From Lutibacter citreus (lineage in GTDB: Bacteria > Bacteroidota > Bacteroidia > Flavobacteriales > Flavobacteriaceae): a stretch of 64,000 bases of DNA. The notes under the pieces were generated by a model. That model saw only the letters and a list, made by a program, of their open reading frames with translations. It ran no database searches and had not been told where the DNA came from. How positions within the stretch are numbered: position 1 is the stretch's first letter; the number at the start of each line of letters is the position of its first letter. The translations under genes and the position numbers were made by a program. The stretch lies in the NCBI RefSeq assembly GCF_003260195.1, contig NZ_QEIH01000003.1, positions 434,001 to 498,000 on the forward strand, read 5' to 3'. Below, piece by piece: positions 35,336-44,701 of the stretch.

Positions 35336-37672
35336 ATGAGAAAATATTACACTAGAGCACTACTGGTGCTGCTACTTATTTCAAATTTTTCTGTAAACGC
35401 TCAAGAATTAAATAAAAAAGCTAAGAAAAAAATAGTTCAGCTAGAGAAATTGATGTCACAAGCTCAAAAAAAAGGATTTGATGTAACCCGAGAAGAAACT
35501 GTAATATGGTTTTCTAAAGAGTTTTTAAAAATTGCAAAATGGGATGAAAACAACACTCCTTTTATACAGGATGCTTTTGAAAAATTTACGCCTTTAAAAG
35601 GTGATAAAGCTGCAATGGCAAAGAACCTTCCTAATTTTGAACGCCAAAAAGTAATTGAAATTTTAGATAATGGAATTAATAATCTTACTTTGGTTATAAA
35701 TGGAACCATTGTAAGACGACCAGTAGCAAAAGTAGATTGGGAAAATATAAAAGTTGAAAAAGATCAGTTTACTAGCAATGGAAAACCCGTATTTTTATAT
35801 GATTATTTTTCAAAATCAATGGGCAATCCTACTTCAGATACCAGAATATATAATGATCACCTAGGAAATATTGATCATATAGGTGGTTTTACGCCTCAAT
35901 TATTAAAAGAAGATGGCACTTTTGTTCAGCGTACATTAGATAAAATATCCAATCATCCAGATACAAAAGTAGGCTATGCGTTACTTTGGAATACAAACGT
36001 TCCTAAATGGGTTAAGGAACAAGATCCCGAGGTGACTAAAGGAAGATGTACTTTTATAGGTTTTGATATTGATAATCCGCTAATGCGTGAAATTTGGAGC
36101 GATATATTACAGAAAACAGGCGAAATAACAAAAGGAAAAAAAGGAGTACAGCTAGGTTATATTTTGGCTAACGAACCTCATTGGTTATCAGAGAAAGGCA
36201 ACTGGGCGTTTAAGCGTGGTGAAATGAATGAACTTTCATCGTACACATTAAACAAGTTTAACAATTGGCTAAGCAAAAAATATAAAAATAACATTACAGA
36301 GCTTAATAAAAACTGGAATACAAAATTTAGCTCTTTCGAAGACGTTACGTTTATTTTTCCACTAGAAAAACATACAAAAGGAACTCCGTTAAGATACGAT
36401 TGGGATCGCTTTAATATGGATAGAGTAGTTGAGTGGTTTTCTTTTTTGCAAACAGAATTACATAAAACAAACCCAGAAGGTGATACTCATATTAAGCTTA
36501 TAACACACTTTTTTTCTGATGATGATCGTTCTCATGGAATTGACATTGAATCATTGACCGAATTAACAACAATGATAGGTGATGATGCAAAAACAAGAGA
36601 AAGAGATATCCGTTATGATAAATTAGAACCTTGGGAAAAACACTACTCTTATAATTGGGAAGAGCTTTGTGTTTCGTATGATTTTATGGAGTCAGTAGCA
36701 CCTGATAAAATACATGTTAATTCAGAAACCCACTTCTTATCCAGTGTTGCTTGGCGAAAACTAGATACTTCACCCGAATATATTAGAAATAACTTTTGGT
36801 TAGCTACATTACATGGTATGGATGCAGGCTTATCGTGGTTTTGGGCAAGAGATCCTGATGGTTCTCCTGAAGCTAGATTCGAAAATAATGTTAATTCAAA
36901 AGATAAGGCTTTAACTAAATCTTTTGCAGCATCAGTTAACATGCAACCACAAGTAGCAAATGAACTTACCCAGGTAATGATGGATTTAAATAGCTTTTCA
37001 GAGGAAATTATGGCGTTACGTCGTCAGCGAAAACCAATACGGTTATTTCACTCCGAAACATCAGCCATTAATAAAAAACATCATATGACTGAACAATATG
37101 ATTTGTACGAATCATTGTTTTTTGAAGGTTTTCCCGTTGGATATGCTACAGAAAAAATCATTAAAAAACAGGATAACAGCAATTGGGATGTTATAGTTGT
37201 TTACAAAACAGAATACGTAACTGATACAGAGTTTGAAACATTACAAAATTACCTAAACAACGGAGGAACTGTTATTATTGATAATAATGCCAGTCTTTCA
37301 ATGAACGAATATGGACAAAAACGTTCTAAAACACTTGTAAACGGTAAAGGAGCTTTACATACCTTAAACACAAATAATTATGAAGATTTAAAATTATTTG
37401 CATTAGAATTAATAAAAGACAAATTACCAGAAGTTGTTTTAGCAGAAACAAATGGCCTAACAAATAAAGGTTGTAATTGGAGAATAGCCCCAAATAATAA
37501 AGGAGGCTATATAATGACAATTATTAATTTGGGAAAAAATAAAGCACAGCTAAAAGTTTCAATGAAAAATGGTGATAGCGTTAAATGTACAAACATGCTT
37601 ACCAAGCAACTATTAGGTTCAGCATTTGAACTTGATGTTCATGGAGTTTTATTACTTGAAATAGAAAAATAA
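35336..37672 (+). CDS. Exported GH42-like glycoside hydrolase
   Basis: A 778-residue protein with a signal peptide (MRKYYTRALLVLLLISNFSVNAQ). The central TIM barrel is like beta-galactosidase family 42: GYILANEPHW holds the probable acid/base Glu, FNNWLSKKYKNNITELNKNWNTKFSSFEDVTF is the GH42-type sequence after it, and HVNSETHFLSS would hold the nucleophile Glu. A C-terminal Rossmann-like domain (RLFHSETSAI...WDVIVVYKTEYVTDTEFETLQNYLNNGGTVIIDN) corresponds to the trimerisation domain. The N-terminal 130 residues are helical and unusual. Its substrate is probably a beta-galactoside or similar marine glycan. No other carbohydrate genes are adjacent. Confidence 0.75.
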   Translation: MRKYYTRALLVLLLISNFSVNAQELNKKAKKKIVQLEKLMSQAQKKGFDVTREETVIWFSKEFLKIAKWDENNTPFIQDAFEKFTPLKGDKAAMAKNLPNFERQKVIEILDNGINNLTLVINGTIVRRPVAKVDWENIKVEKDQFTSNGKPVFLYDYFSKSMGNPTSDTRIYNDHLGNIDHIGGFTPQLLKEDGTFVQRTLDKISNHPDTKVGYALLWNTNVPKWVKEQDPEVTKGRCTFIGFDIDNPLMREIWSDILQKTGEITKGKKGVQLGYILANEPHWLSEKGNWAFKRGEMNELSSYTLNKFNNWLSKKYKNNITELNKNWNTKFSSFEDVTFIFPLEKHTKGTPLRYDWDRFNMDRVVEWFSFLQTELHKTNPEGDTHIKLITHFFSDDDRSHGIDIESLTELTTMIGDDAKTRERDIRYDKLEPWEKHYSYNWEELCVSYDFMESVAPDKIHVNSETHFLSSVAWRKLDTSPEYIRNNFWLATLHGMDAGLSWFWARDPDGSPEARFENNVNSKDKALTKSFAASVNMQPQVANELTQVMMDLNSFSEEIMALRRQRKPIRLFHSETSAINKKHHMTEQYDLYESLFFEGFPVGYATEKIIKKQDNSNWDVIVVYKTEYVTDTEFETLQNYLNNGGTVIIDNNASLSMNEYGQKRSKTLVNGKGALHTLNTNNYEDLKLFALELIKDKLPEVVLAETNGLTNKGCNWRIAPNNKGGYIMTIINLGKNKAQLKVSMKNGDSVKCTNMLTKQLLGSAFELDVHGVLLLEIEK

Positions 37673-37798
37673 ATATTAGGAAATATTACAACTTACAAAT
37701 ATAATTTAGAACTATAAGCCTCAATTGCTTTTAACATAATTATTTATAGTTTTCATGTATTTTTTATAAAATCACTGAAAAGAATAAAAGAGTTATAT

Positions 37799-37806
37799 TA
37801 TTTTTG
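37799..37806 (+). promoter_or_regulatory. Promoter -7 element TATTTTTG
   Basis: It fits TAnnTTTG and lies 31 bp before the TTG at 37838, which supports that codon as the start of the next gene. Confidence 0.5.
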
Positions 37807-37837
37807 TGTTTTATTTATTTTATATAAATCCTGAAAT

Positions 37838-38437
37838 TTGTTAAAGAAAACTCAACAATTACCCCAAGAACAATTTATAGATACAGATTATTTCATTTAC
37901 TGTTTAGAAGCTGTTTATGATATAGAAACGGACAAGGTTACCGAAGCACAAAAAAGATTAGAACATTTGACCATGCAATATGGAGTAGCCAGTATTTATA
38001 AAACATGCGACACCATTGAAGGTTTAGAAACTAGCTTAAATGCATTGGTCTTGGATGATCATAATTTTAAGGACTATGAAATAATCTATTTTGTTATAAC
38101 AGGTGAAGCAAATACTATTTGTTTAAATAACTACTACTATAGTTTGCAAGAAATTGCAGAAATTTTTGAAGGAAGATTAGAAGGTAAGATTTTACATTTT
38201 TCAAATGCAAAAGTTCTAGATTTAGACGAAGAAGAAGCACAATATTTTTTGGATATTACTGGTGCAAAAGCTGTTTCTGGGTACGGTAATGAATGCAATG
38301 GAATAACTAGTTCAAATCTTGATATGGCATTTTTTAATTTATTTAACGAAAATGAGAATATGTTAGATGTTGTAGAAGAGTTGCATCAAAGACATTACAA
38401 AGTATGTAAACTACTTGATTTTAGATTGTATTATTAA
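37838..38437 (+). CDS. Hypothetical protein, possible degenerate caspase-like fold, TTG start
   Basis: 199 residues. The only upstream start possible is TTG at 37838, because an in-frame TGA lies two codons before it and the first ATG would remove 40 residues of good coding sequence. The alternating strands and helices recall a short caspase/CHAT-like domain: DYEIIYFVITGEANTICL, GKILHFSNAKVLDL and AKAVSGYGNE...SSNLDMAFFNLF correspond in order to the His strand, the Cys strand and the final GY region. The catalytic His is replaced by Thr and the Cys by Asn, so a protease function is unlikely. The similarity is by eye and weak. Single gene. Confidence 0.6.
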   Translation: MLKKTQQLPQEQFIDTDYFIYCLEAVYDIETDKVTEAQKRLEHLTMQYGVASIYKTCDTIEGLETSLNALVLDDHNFKDYEIIYFVITGEANTICLNNYYYSLQEIAEIFEGRLEGKILHFSNAKVLDLDEEEAQYFLDITGAKAVSGYGNECNGITSSNLDMAFFNLFNENENMLDVVEELHQRHYKVCKLLDFRLYY

Positions 38438-38522
38438 ACTAAGATCTATAAATACCCCAAACCCGTGACAGAGCTTAGGGAATACTAATTATAAATTTAG
38501 GACTTCAATGTCGTTAAACTAA

Positions 38523-41240
38523 TTATTTCTTTATTATAGCCCGCAATATTTCAAGATTTTGACAACCTGTTCTTTTATATTCCACAATAACCTCTTTATC
38601 AGATTTAAATGCTTCTCTAAATAAATTAAGCATACCCTTATTTACTTCTGAATTTTCACCTGATTTAAGGTTAAATCCAAATGATTTGTCATTAATACCT
38701 TCTAATTGAAAAATTACTTCGGTGTTCAAATTATCATAAGCTGGACCATATCCTGTGCCTGTTTCATGTACCCTTAAAAGTTTAACTTTACCATGAGAAG
38801 AAATTATTTGCCCAATACCAGCATTCGAGTGAGGAGGCAAATTGCTAATTTTAAGTAGACCACGATTGTTTGTTGATACGTAAAGTGCTTGATTACATGG
38901 GTCAGTATAGGTGTCATAATACCCATTGTTTACTCTCATTGGCATGGCTTCACTTAAAACTAAATGTTTCCAATCTTCTCCATTAATAGTATAAAACACT
39001 CCTGCGGGACTAAAGGCAAAGCGATATCCTTCACGATATGGATCGAATAGCATGTCGAGAATTAACGCTTTCCCTGGGTTTGGACTATTTCGAATATCAA
39101 CAGGATATTTACCATTTACAGTAAGATTGTTTCTTAAATCTATATCTATTATCCAATTGTCACCACCATCTACAGATTTATAAACGTTAGTATTATCTTG
39201 AGCATAAAGAATATCTTTTCTATAGGGATCAACAAAAAACCGTCTGATGTTGTTAGGAGATGGGTTATTAGCAGCAGGTATTATTTGCTCCCATGCTGTC
39301 ATACCTTGTTGCCATTTCCATAAATTACCATTGCCACTTGGTATATCTCTAAAATCTACATTACTAACATAGTATGTTGGGTTTTCGTGGCCTCCAGAAG
39401 CCTGAACAACTGTCATATCCTGATCCGGTAAATCGGGGCCTTCTTGAAATACTAACGCACCTGAAGCTTCTGTAGTCGCAGTTGTGATCCAATTATTAGG
39501 ATTGTCTATTAAATCTAGTTTGGTAGTTCGTAACAAAACCGCGCTATTTGACTTTCTTAAAATGGTAATAAAATCACCTCGAGGCTTTGGTTTCTTAAGA
39601 GCTAAGGTTTGTATAAGTGGTCTATATCCAACATTATAGTAAGGGCTAGATGCAATCCAAGAACTAACGGTACCGCTTGCTCTAATAACTCTTTTAGGAA
39701 ACGGAGCCGGAACAGTAGTCCGATCGTTGGTTCCAAAAGCACCGTTTGGAATACCATTAGGTTTTGAGTATAGAAAAATTGCCCCTCCTTGATGGCGAGG
39801 TGCAAAAACTAAGAGTCTTGATGGCTGATTGGGATCACTAAATGTACAATCATTATCACCACCTCTATAATCTTGGGTAATCCAGTTTTTTCCTCCATTG
39901 GCGCTAAAAAAACCATTATTATCTCCCATTCCAATACAAATACTTGGCAGTGCTCCGTTCGTTTTGGGTAAAATAGCAACGTTAACAAGTCCTAAGGTTG
40001 TAAGTTGATCTCCAAGAGTCCAATCTGTTCCTCCATTTGTACTTACTACTATACCGCCATCATTAATTAGAAAAACCTTTCCTATTCCAGAACCTGATGT
40101 GCTTTTATGTTGAAAATCAGAAGTTACGCTAATACTTCGCGGATCGACATGTATATTTTGATTGTCAAATCTCTTCCAACTATTTGTAGTTACAGGGTCT
40201 CCTTTAGAAATGTGTACTGTTCGCCGGTCTGAGGCTATTATGTAAAAGTCTCCATTTGGAGCTATATGAGGATAAATAAAATTTGTGCCGCTAGCCGTTG
40301 TGCCTGAAAAATCATGAGAAAAAGTAGGTAATTGTGTCCATACTCCATTTCCATTTGTGAAATCACCTTTCCAAATTTCTGCCAGGCTAGGTTCATTTGG
40401 CGCAGGATTGAGGTCATTTCTTATTACGTAAAGAATTTCTGGTTTTGATGGATGAATTGCCACCGCTTTAGAACTGACTCCCAGACCATCTGCGGGAAAG
40501 GGTAAGGAGAAATTAAAAGGATCTTGGTTCCAAGTGCTTGCTCCATCCACTGAATACCAAATTCGAGAACCCACAGCATAAACACGTCTTCTATTTCCTT
40601 CTATTGGACCTATTTCTACGTAACTAATTGTTTGAGAACTCACGGTAGAAGGAAAACTTTGAGTCCAAGTATCACCTGCATCGGTACTGATTCCGACTGA
40701 AAATTGGCCTGCTGCAACTAATAAGGAAGGGTTATCGACGGCAAAGTCTATATCACCCACGCGCCCTACAGCACCTGAACTATTTTGAAATTGAAATACA
40801 TTCTCCCAAGTTAATGCACCGTCTTGAGAACGATAGATACCATCTTCTTTTGGATTTCGCACATCATTTCCGGTGGCAGCAAAGACAAGGGCTGGGTTTT
40901 CATTTGATACGGCAAGGTCATAAATATTTGGGGATAGCAAACTGCCAGGTATGCCTGTAATAGAATCTGTAGGATTAGGATAATTAAACCCATGCCAATT
41001 AAGTCCACCATTAACAGATCTCCACACTCCAGAATTTCCACCTATATAAACAGTTTCTCCATCTTTAGAAATGGCCATGCTATGAGCTTTACCAGATATT
41101 GATTGATGATTAGGCGGGAATTTAAATGTTGTATTCCCTTTTAGAGGACTTATATTCTCAATATGAACCTGAGCCTGTAATGGCATATAACAAAATGATG
41201 TCAATAATAGCACTGAAAAATATAATCGAAAGTTGGTCAT
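38523..41240 (-). CDS. Exported BNR/VPS10-type beta-propeller protein with a novel C-terminal module
   Basis: 905 residues with a signal peptide (to LQAQ, about 24). Repeated SxDGGxTW-type Asp-box motifs (RSVNGGLNWHGF, RSQDGALTWENV, STDAGDTWTQS, STNGGTDWTLGD, SANGGKNWITQ, KSVDGGDNWIID) show a sortilin/BNR-like multi-bladed propeller similar to GH74-type folds, but no catalytic Asp pair can be assigned. Residues 817-905 (GKVKLLRVHETGTGYGP...) form a separate module that is paralogous to the small protein encoded 12 bp upstream. It has no type IX sorting domain, so this module may be the anchoring or recognition part. It probably binds a surface or extracellular polymer. Confidence 0.75.
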   Translation of the reverse strand: MTNFRLYFSVLLLTSFCYMPLQAQVHIENISPLKGNTTFKFPPNHQSISGKAHSMAISKDGETVYIGGNSGVWRSVNGGLNWHGFNYPNPTDSITGIPGSLLSPNIYDLAVSNENPALVFAATGNDVRNPKEDGIYRSQDGALTWENVFQFQNSSGAVGRVGDIDFAVDNPSLLVAAGQFSVGISTDAGDTWTQSFPSTVSSQTISYVEIGPIEGNRRRVYAVGSRIWYSVDGASTWNQDPFNFSLPFPADGLGVSSKAVAIHPSKPEILYVIRNDLNPAPNEPSLAEIWKGDFTNGNGVWTQLPTFSHDFSGTTASGTNFIYPHIAPNGDFYIIASDRRTVHISKGDPVTTNSWKRFDNQNIHVDPRSISVTSDFQHKSTSGSGIGKVFLINDGGIVVSTNGGTDWTLGDQLTTLGLVNVAILPKTNGALPSICIGMGDNNGFFSANGGKNWITQDYRGGDNDCTFSDPNQPSRLLVFAPRHQGGAIFLYSKPNGIPNGAFGTNDRTTVPAPFPKRVIRASGTVSSWIASSPYYNVGYRPLIQTLALKKPKPRGDFITILRKSNSAVLLRTTKLDLIDNPNNWITTATTEASGALVFQEGPDLPDQDMTVVQASGGHENPTYYVSNVDFRDIPSGNGNLWKWQQGMTAWEQIIPAANNPSPNNIRRFFVDPYRKDILYAQDNTNVYKSVDGGDNWIIDIDLRNNLTVNGKYPVDIRNSPNPGKALILDMLFDPYREGYRFAFSPAGVFYTINGEDWKHLVLSEAMPMRVNNGYYDTYTDPCNQALYVSTNNRGLLKISNLPPHSNAGIGQIISSHGKVKLLRVHETGTGYGPAYDNLNTEVIFQLEGINDKSFGFNLKSGENSEVNKGMLNLFREAFKSDKEVIVEYKRTGCQNLEILRAIIKK

Positions 41241-41252
41241 AATATTAAAGAT

Positions 41253-41630
41253 TTACTTAGTTATCCATAATCTGAGTATTTCTCCATTCTTATCTGGTGG
41301 TCTGACATCGTTTCCTTTACGTGCCGTAAAATTGATAGTGACTTTATAGTCTTTATCAAAAGCATCACGCAAAAGATCTAACATTCCTTGATGTACCAAA
41401 CTATTTTTATCATTTCGTAATTGGAAACCAAAAGCCATATTGGTGTTATTTGCAAATTTAATTATGACTTCAGAATCAATACTATCACTATTTGGCCCAA
41501 AACCAGACCCAACTTCATTAATTCGTAAGAAAGATAATTTACCCGAAGTCTGTTGTAATGATTGCCCAAAAATTTCTGGCATTATTGCAAATAGTAAAAG
41601 AGCACAAAGAATTATAGTTGTATTTTTCAT
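41253..41630 (-). CDS. Small exported protein, stand-alone version of the BNR protein C-terminal module
   Basis: 125 residues: signal peptide (1-22, IFGQ) and one domain (30-125). Aligned without gaps to residues 817-889 of the neighbouring BNR protein it shows about 29 identities in 73 positions, including LR..E.G.G.GP..D, SEVI/TEVI, FGF.L and GML.L.R.AF. The two genes are cotranscribed, with this one first. I know no named domain. The likely role is a secreted beta-sandwich partner or regulator of the large protein. Confidence 0.7.
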   Translation of the reverse strand: MKNTTIILCALLLFAIMPEIFGQSLQQTSGKLSFLRINEVGSGFGPNSDSIDSEVIIKFANNTNMAFGFQLRNDKNSLVHQGMLDLLRDAFDKDYKVTINFTARKGNDVRPPDKNGEILRLWITK

Positions 41631-41781
41631 ATTAATTGGTTTAATTCCAGTAATATACGTTATTTTATTTGTTAAAAAAAAATATCCATATTATTCAATT
41701 CTCAAGTGCTTGTAATAAGGGATCTCCATGGTTAGAATGAGAACTATGTTCTTAATTCTTTACATTATCAAAAATAGAATA

Positions 41782-41888
41782 TCGATGCTAAACTCAACCT
41801 TATAAAATTTTGGTAAAACAATAGGAGAAATGAGCCTACATATTTTAGAGGTTTAGTAAAACAGATTCTTTTATTTTGGCGTTGGCGT
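41782..41888. repeat. Dispersed repeat family 2, copy at 41.8 kb
   Basis: It contains TATCGATGCTAAACTCAACC, AAAATTTTGGTAAAACAATAGG, CTACATATTTTAGAGGTTTAG and TTTTATTTTGGCGTTGGC. The same blocks in the same order are found at 58417-58492 with the last at about 58943-58960; partial copies are at 57401-57440 and 35187-35216. It lies in the 684-bp gap between the small exported protein and the gene at 42315. Confidence 0.65.
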
Positions 41889-41899
41889 AATTACTTTTA

Positions 41900-41989
41900 A
41901 CATAATATCTACCGATATAGACCTAAAGGCACTATATCTGATATTATGTGTAAATAGCCTGAAATACGGCTATACAGCAATTACTGTAT
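41900..41989. repeat. Series of hairpins with recombination-site-like folding
   Basis: Hairpin 1: ACATAATATC (41900-41909) with GATATTATGT (41940-41949), and inside it GATATAG/CTATATC, with an asymmetric bulge of TACC against T. Hairpin 2: ATAGCC/GGCTAT (41954-41973). Hairpin 3: ATACAG/CTGTAT (41972-41989). They lie between the family-2 copy and family-1 copy D. Confidence 0.65.
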
Positions 41990-42007
41990 ATTTGTATTAT
42001 AATGTTA

Positions 42008-42210
42008 GCGTTATGTTACTTTGCTTGGGTAAAAGCAAAATATTACTTTTCATTTTATTAAAAGTTTTATACTAAAAAGTTACTTCTACAATGTTAATGA
42101 AATCGACGATAGGAGATTCACGAGGACTTATTTGTAAAATATAAGAGACGCGAGTAAACACTTATTATGTTGACTGACAGAAGGATGGAAGTGTAATATG
42201 TGTGGAATGT
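42008..42210. repeat. Dispersed repeat family 1, copy D
   Basis: It begins GCGTTATGTTACTTTGCTTG and ends AGAAGGATGGAAG (core 42183-42191, one change against GGAGGGAAG) plus GTAATATGTGTGGAATG. It includes GATAGGAGATTCACGAGG near 42108. Next gene start is at 42315. Confidence 0.65.
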
Positions 42211-42272
42211 TATAAATTATTGAGGTTTCAATCAACTCCAATTTTTGCTAAACCTAATTCTTACAAATTCAC

Positions 42273-42280
42273 TATATTTG
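42273..42280 (+). promoter_or_regulatory. Promoter -7 element TATATTTG
   Basis: It fits TAnnTTTG, with a TTTG at 42244-42247 as a possible -33 element, though the 25-base spacer is rather long. It would drive the three-gene run beginning at 42315. Confidence 0.45.
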
Positions 42281-42314
42281 ATTATTCTCTTAATTAATAT
42301 TAAAAAACCAACGC

Positions 42315-42899
42315 ATGTATATTAATATAAAATTAGAACAACACGGAACAGATTTACCTTCAATACCATTTAAAATAGAACTAGACGAGCTTCAAGATGC
42401 TTTAGAAAATTGTTACATGCAATTAGGAACACCTTATGATCCTATTAAGATAGATAATTTTGTAACTGTCGGTAAAAATGCATTTTCTCAAATCGATAAA
42501 AAAACAAAAGTTTCAATAAGCTTAGAAACAGATCAAAATGAGGATGATTTATCTAAAATTATTGAACACAAACTTGTGTGTTGTAAAGTTAAAAATGTAG
42601 ATAAAACATTTATAAACGAAGAAAGTTTACTTAACCATTGGGAAAAAATATTTGAATACAATAAAGAGTTCGTTTATAGCGCTCCAGATGGCACCTTATA
42701 TATCTCGCCAAATAAAGATGGAAAATGTGTGATTTCTACAAAAAATACGACTCATGATTATAACGTATCATACAGTATTTTAATATCCATGAAGATAAAA
42801 CTTGAGCATCAAAAGCCACGTCAATTTTATTTAATACTCGATCCTTTGGTAAAAGTTAGTTCTACCCAAGGGACTAGACCACCTGATGAAGATTCATAA
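42315..42899 (+). CDS. Hypothetical protein upstream of the TPR histidine kinase
   Basis: 194 residues, no signal peptide or membrane helix. The first 90 residues have an alternating beta/helix pattern (MYINIKLEQHG...FKIELDELQDALENCYMQLG), and the last third is beta-rich (YSAPDGTLYISPNKDGKCVIST...QFYLILDPLVKVSS). It ends with a hydrophilic tail, STQGTRPPDEDS. Its end overlaps the kinase start by 14 bases, so the pair is translationally coupled and this protein may be an input or modulator of the kinase. Family not recognised. Confidence 0.6.
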   Translation: MYINIKLEQHGTDLPSIPFKIELDELQDALENCYMQLGTPYDPIKIDNFVTVGKNAFSQIDKKTKVSISLETDQNEDDLSKIIEHKLVCCKVKNVDKTFINEESLLNHWEKIFEYNKEFVYSAPDGTLYISPNKDGKCVISTKNTTHDYNVSYSILISMKIKLEHQKPRQFYLILDPLVKVSSTQGTRPPDEDS

Positions 42900-44697
42900 A
42901 GTTTTGATATGTAATTATAAAAATAACATCTTATTTTCTGTATTTGTTGCTCTTGTATTTATTGCAAGCTCTTTTGCGCAAAATATTACTGTTGCTGATA
43001 GTCTTGTGAAAATTTTAAAGGAGAATAATCTTTCTAAAGAAGAAAGGTCTAGAATATTGAGCAAAATATCTTATAATCATATGGATATAGATTCTTCTCT
43101 ATTTTTTGCTAAGCGTGCACTAGCTATAGCTAAAGATATAGACAACCTTTCTTTGCAAGCCGTTGCTTGGGAAGAAATTAGTCATATTGAACGTCGTTTA
43201 GGTAACAATTCAAATTCACTTGAAGCTTCTTTAACAGCTTTACATATTTATGATTCCTTAAGTTTAAAAGAACGTAAAGCGGCTTCATATGTACAATTGG
43301 GAAGTAATTCTATAAGTGATGAAGATTACATTTCAGCAATCAAATATCTAAAAAATGCAGAACATATTTATACTATTTCTGATAAAAGAGGGAACCTAAT
43401 ATTAACCAAACTCAATCTTGGCGAAGCCTATCGTTTAGCTGGAAAACTCGATAGTGCTGCTATCTACTTTAAAGAAACTCTAAAAAAAAATAAAACACTA
43501 AATAGCGATATTGTACAAAGTTATTCATTAGGTAATTTGGGTATGGTACTGTCTGCCCAAGGCAATTATGAAGCTGGGAAACAGCATCTTAATGAGGCTA
43601 TTAAAATTCTAACACCTCTAGATGATTTTTATTCTACATCTATATATACTGCTGAGCTAGGTGATATTTATGTGAAAGAACAAAACTGGAGTTTAGGGGA
43701 GTCAAAACTGCTAAAAGCTTATAATTTGGCTATAAACTCTGGTTTAAAAGAACAAATAAGAGATTTTAGTAGAAAACTTACCGATTTTTATAAAACGCGA
43801 AAACACTATGATAAAGCGTTAAGCTACTTAGAGGTAAATCGTATATACCAAGACAGCTTGGTCAATAAAGCCTCAATACAAAAAGTTGAGCAACTTAAGG
43901 CTAATTATGAAATAGGCAAAAAAGAAACAGAAATAAAATTACTAAACACAATTAATACCAATCAAAAAAACCAATTGATTTTACTAATCATTAGTGTTTT
44001 TATATTTAGCCTTTTAGCTTACATGTTGTTTAGAAGTAATAAAGCCATTAAAAAGGTAAATAAACGCGTATCTTCTCAAAATGTGATTATAGAAAAACGA
44101 GAACAAGAAAAAGTACTATTATTAAAAGAATTAAATCATCGTGTAAAGAATAATTTGCAAATGATTTCGAGTCTTTTAAACTTACAGAGTCGAGAGCTTA
44201 GTGGGCACCCAGCTCAAGAAGCCTTAATAACAGGGAAGAATAGAGTAGAGGCACTGTCCTTAGTGCACAGGAAATTATATCAAGAAGGCTCTGAAACAAA
44301 AGTTTTTTTAAAGGATTATATAGAAGAATTAGTGTTAGGTCTTTTTTACAGTTATAATATAACTTTTAAACCAAATTTAAATATTGACAACTCAAGCATT
44401 TCTATAGATAAAGCAATTCCACTTGCATTGATTGTTAATGAACTTGTAGTTAATTCCATAAAATATGCCTATAAAGATATAAAGAATCCAATTTTTAAAA
44501 TACAGGTTAAAGAAGTAAACGATAAGTTAGAAATAGACATTAGTGATAATGGCATTGGTTTTACTGAAAAAGAAGAAGATAAAGCAAATTCTTTTGGTAT
44601 AAAGCTTATAACTTCCTTAACTGAACAGTTAGATGGCAGTATTAAAAGATTATTATCTCATGGTACACATTGGAAAATAATAATAAAAGGCGCTTAA
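42886..44697 (+). CDS. TPR-containing sensor histidine kinase (HisKA_2/HWE type)
   Basis: 603 residues. Signal peptide or signal anchor at 13-33 (SFAQ), a periplasmic tetratricopeptide array (about 35-330), a coiled segment, one membrane helix (about 372-392), then the phosphoacceptor helix LLKELNHRVKNNLQMISSLLNLQ with His418 and an ATPase domain (ALIVNELVVNSIKYAY N-box, DISDNGIGF, SFGIKLI). This is the HisKA_2 type found with LytTR or output-free regulators in Bacteroidetes. Four bases after its stop the response regulator begins, its obvious partner. The signal is unknown; protein or peptide binding by the TPRs is likely. Confidence 0.88.
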   Translation: MKIHKVLICNYKNNILFSVFVALVFIASSFAQNITVADSLVKILKENNLSKEERSRILSKISYNHMDIDSSLFFAKRALAIAKDIDNLSLQAVAWEEISHIERRLGNNSNSLEASLTALHIYDSLSLKERKAASYVQLGSNSISDEDYISAIKYLKNAEHIYTISDKRGNLILTKLNLGEAYRLAGKLDSAAIYFKETLKKNKTLNSDIVQSYSLGNLGMVLSAQGNYEAGKQHLNEAIKILTPLDDFYSTSIYTAELGDIYVKEQNWSLGESKLLKAYNLAINSGLKEQIRDFSRKLTDFYKTRKHYDKALSYLEVNRIYQDSLVNKASIQKVEQLKANYEIGKKETEIKLLNTINTNQKNQLILLIISVFIFSLLAYMLFRSNKAIKKVNKRVSSQNVIIEKREQEKVLLLKELNHRVKNNLQMISSLLNLQSRELSGHPAQEALITGKNRVEALSLVHRKLYQEGSETKVFLKDYIEELVLGLFYSYNITFKPNLNIDNSSISIDKAIPLALIVNELVVNSIKYAYKDIKNPIFKIQVKEVNDKLEIDISDNGIGFTEKEEDKANSFGIKLITSLTEQLDGSIKRLLSHGTHWKIIIKGA

Positions 44698-44701
44698 ATT
44701 T

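Noticed and set aside
41440-41715. 91-residue plus-strand frame opposite the small exported protein
   Set aside because: It is the antisense shadow of the signal-peptide gene, which has a paralogue next door; the plus frame has no such support.
34870-42210. CRISPR array
   Set aside because: The repeats are dispersed, of unequal length and not regularly spaced; no cas genes are present.
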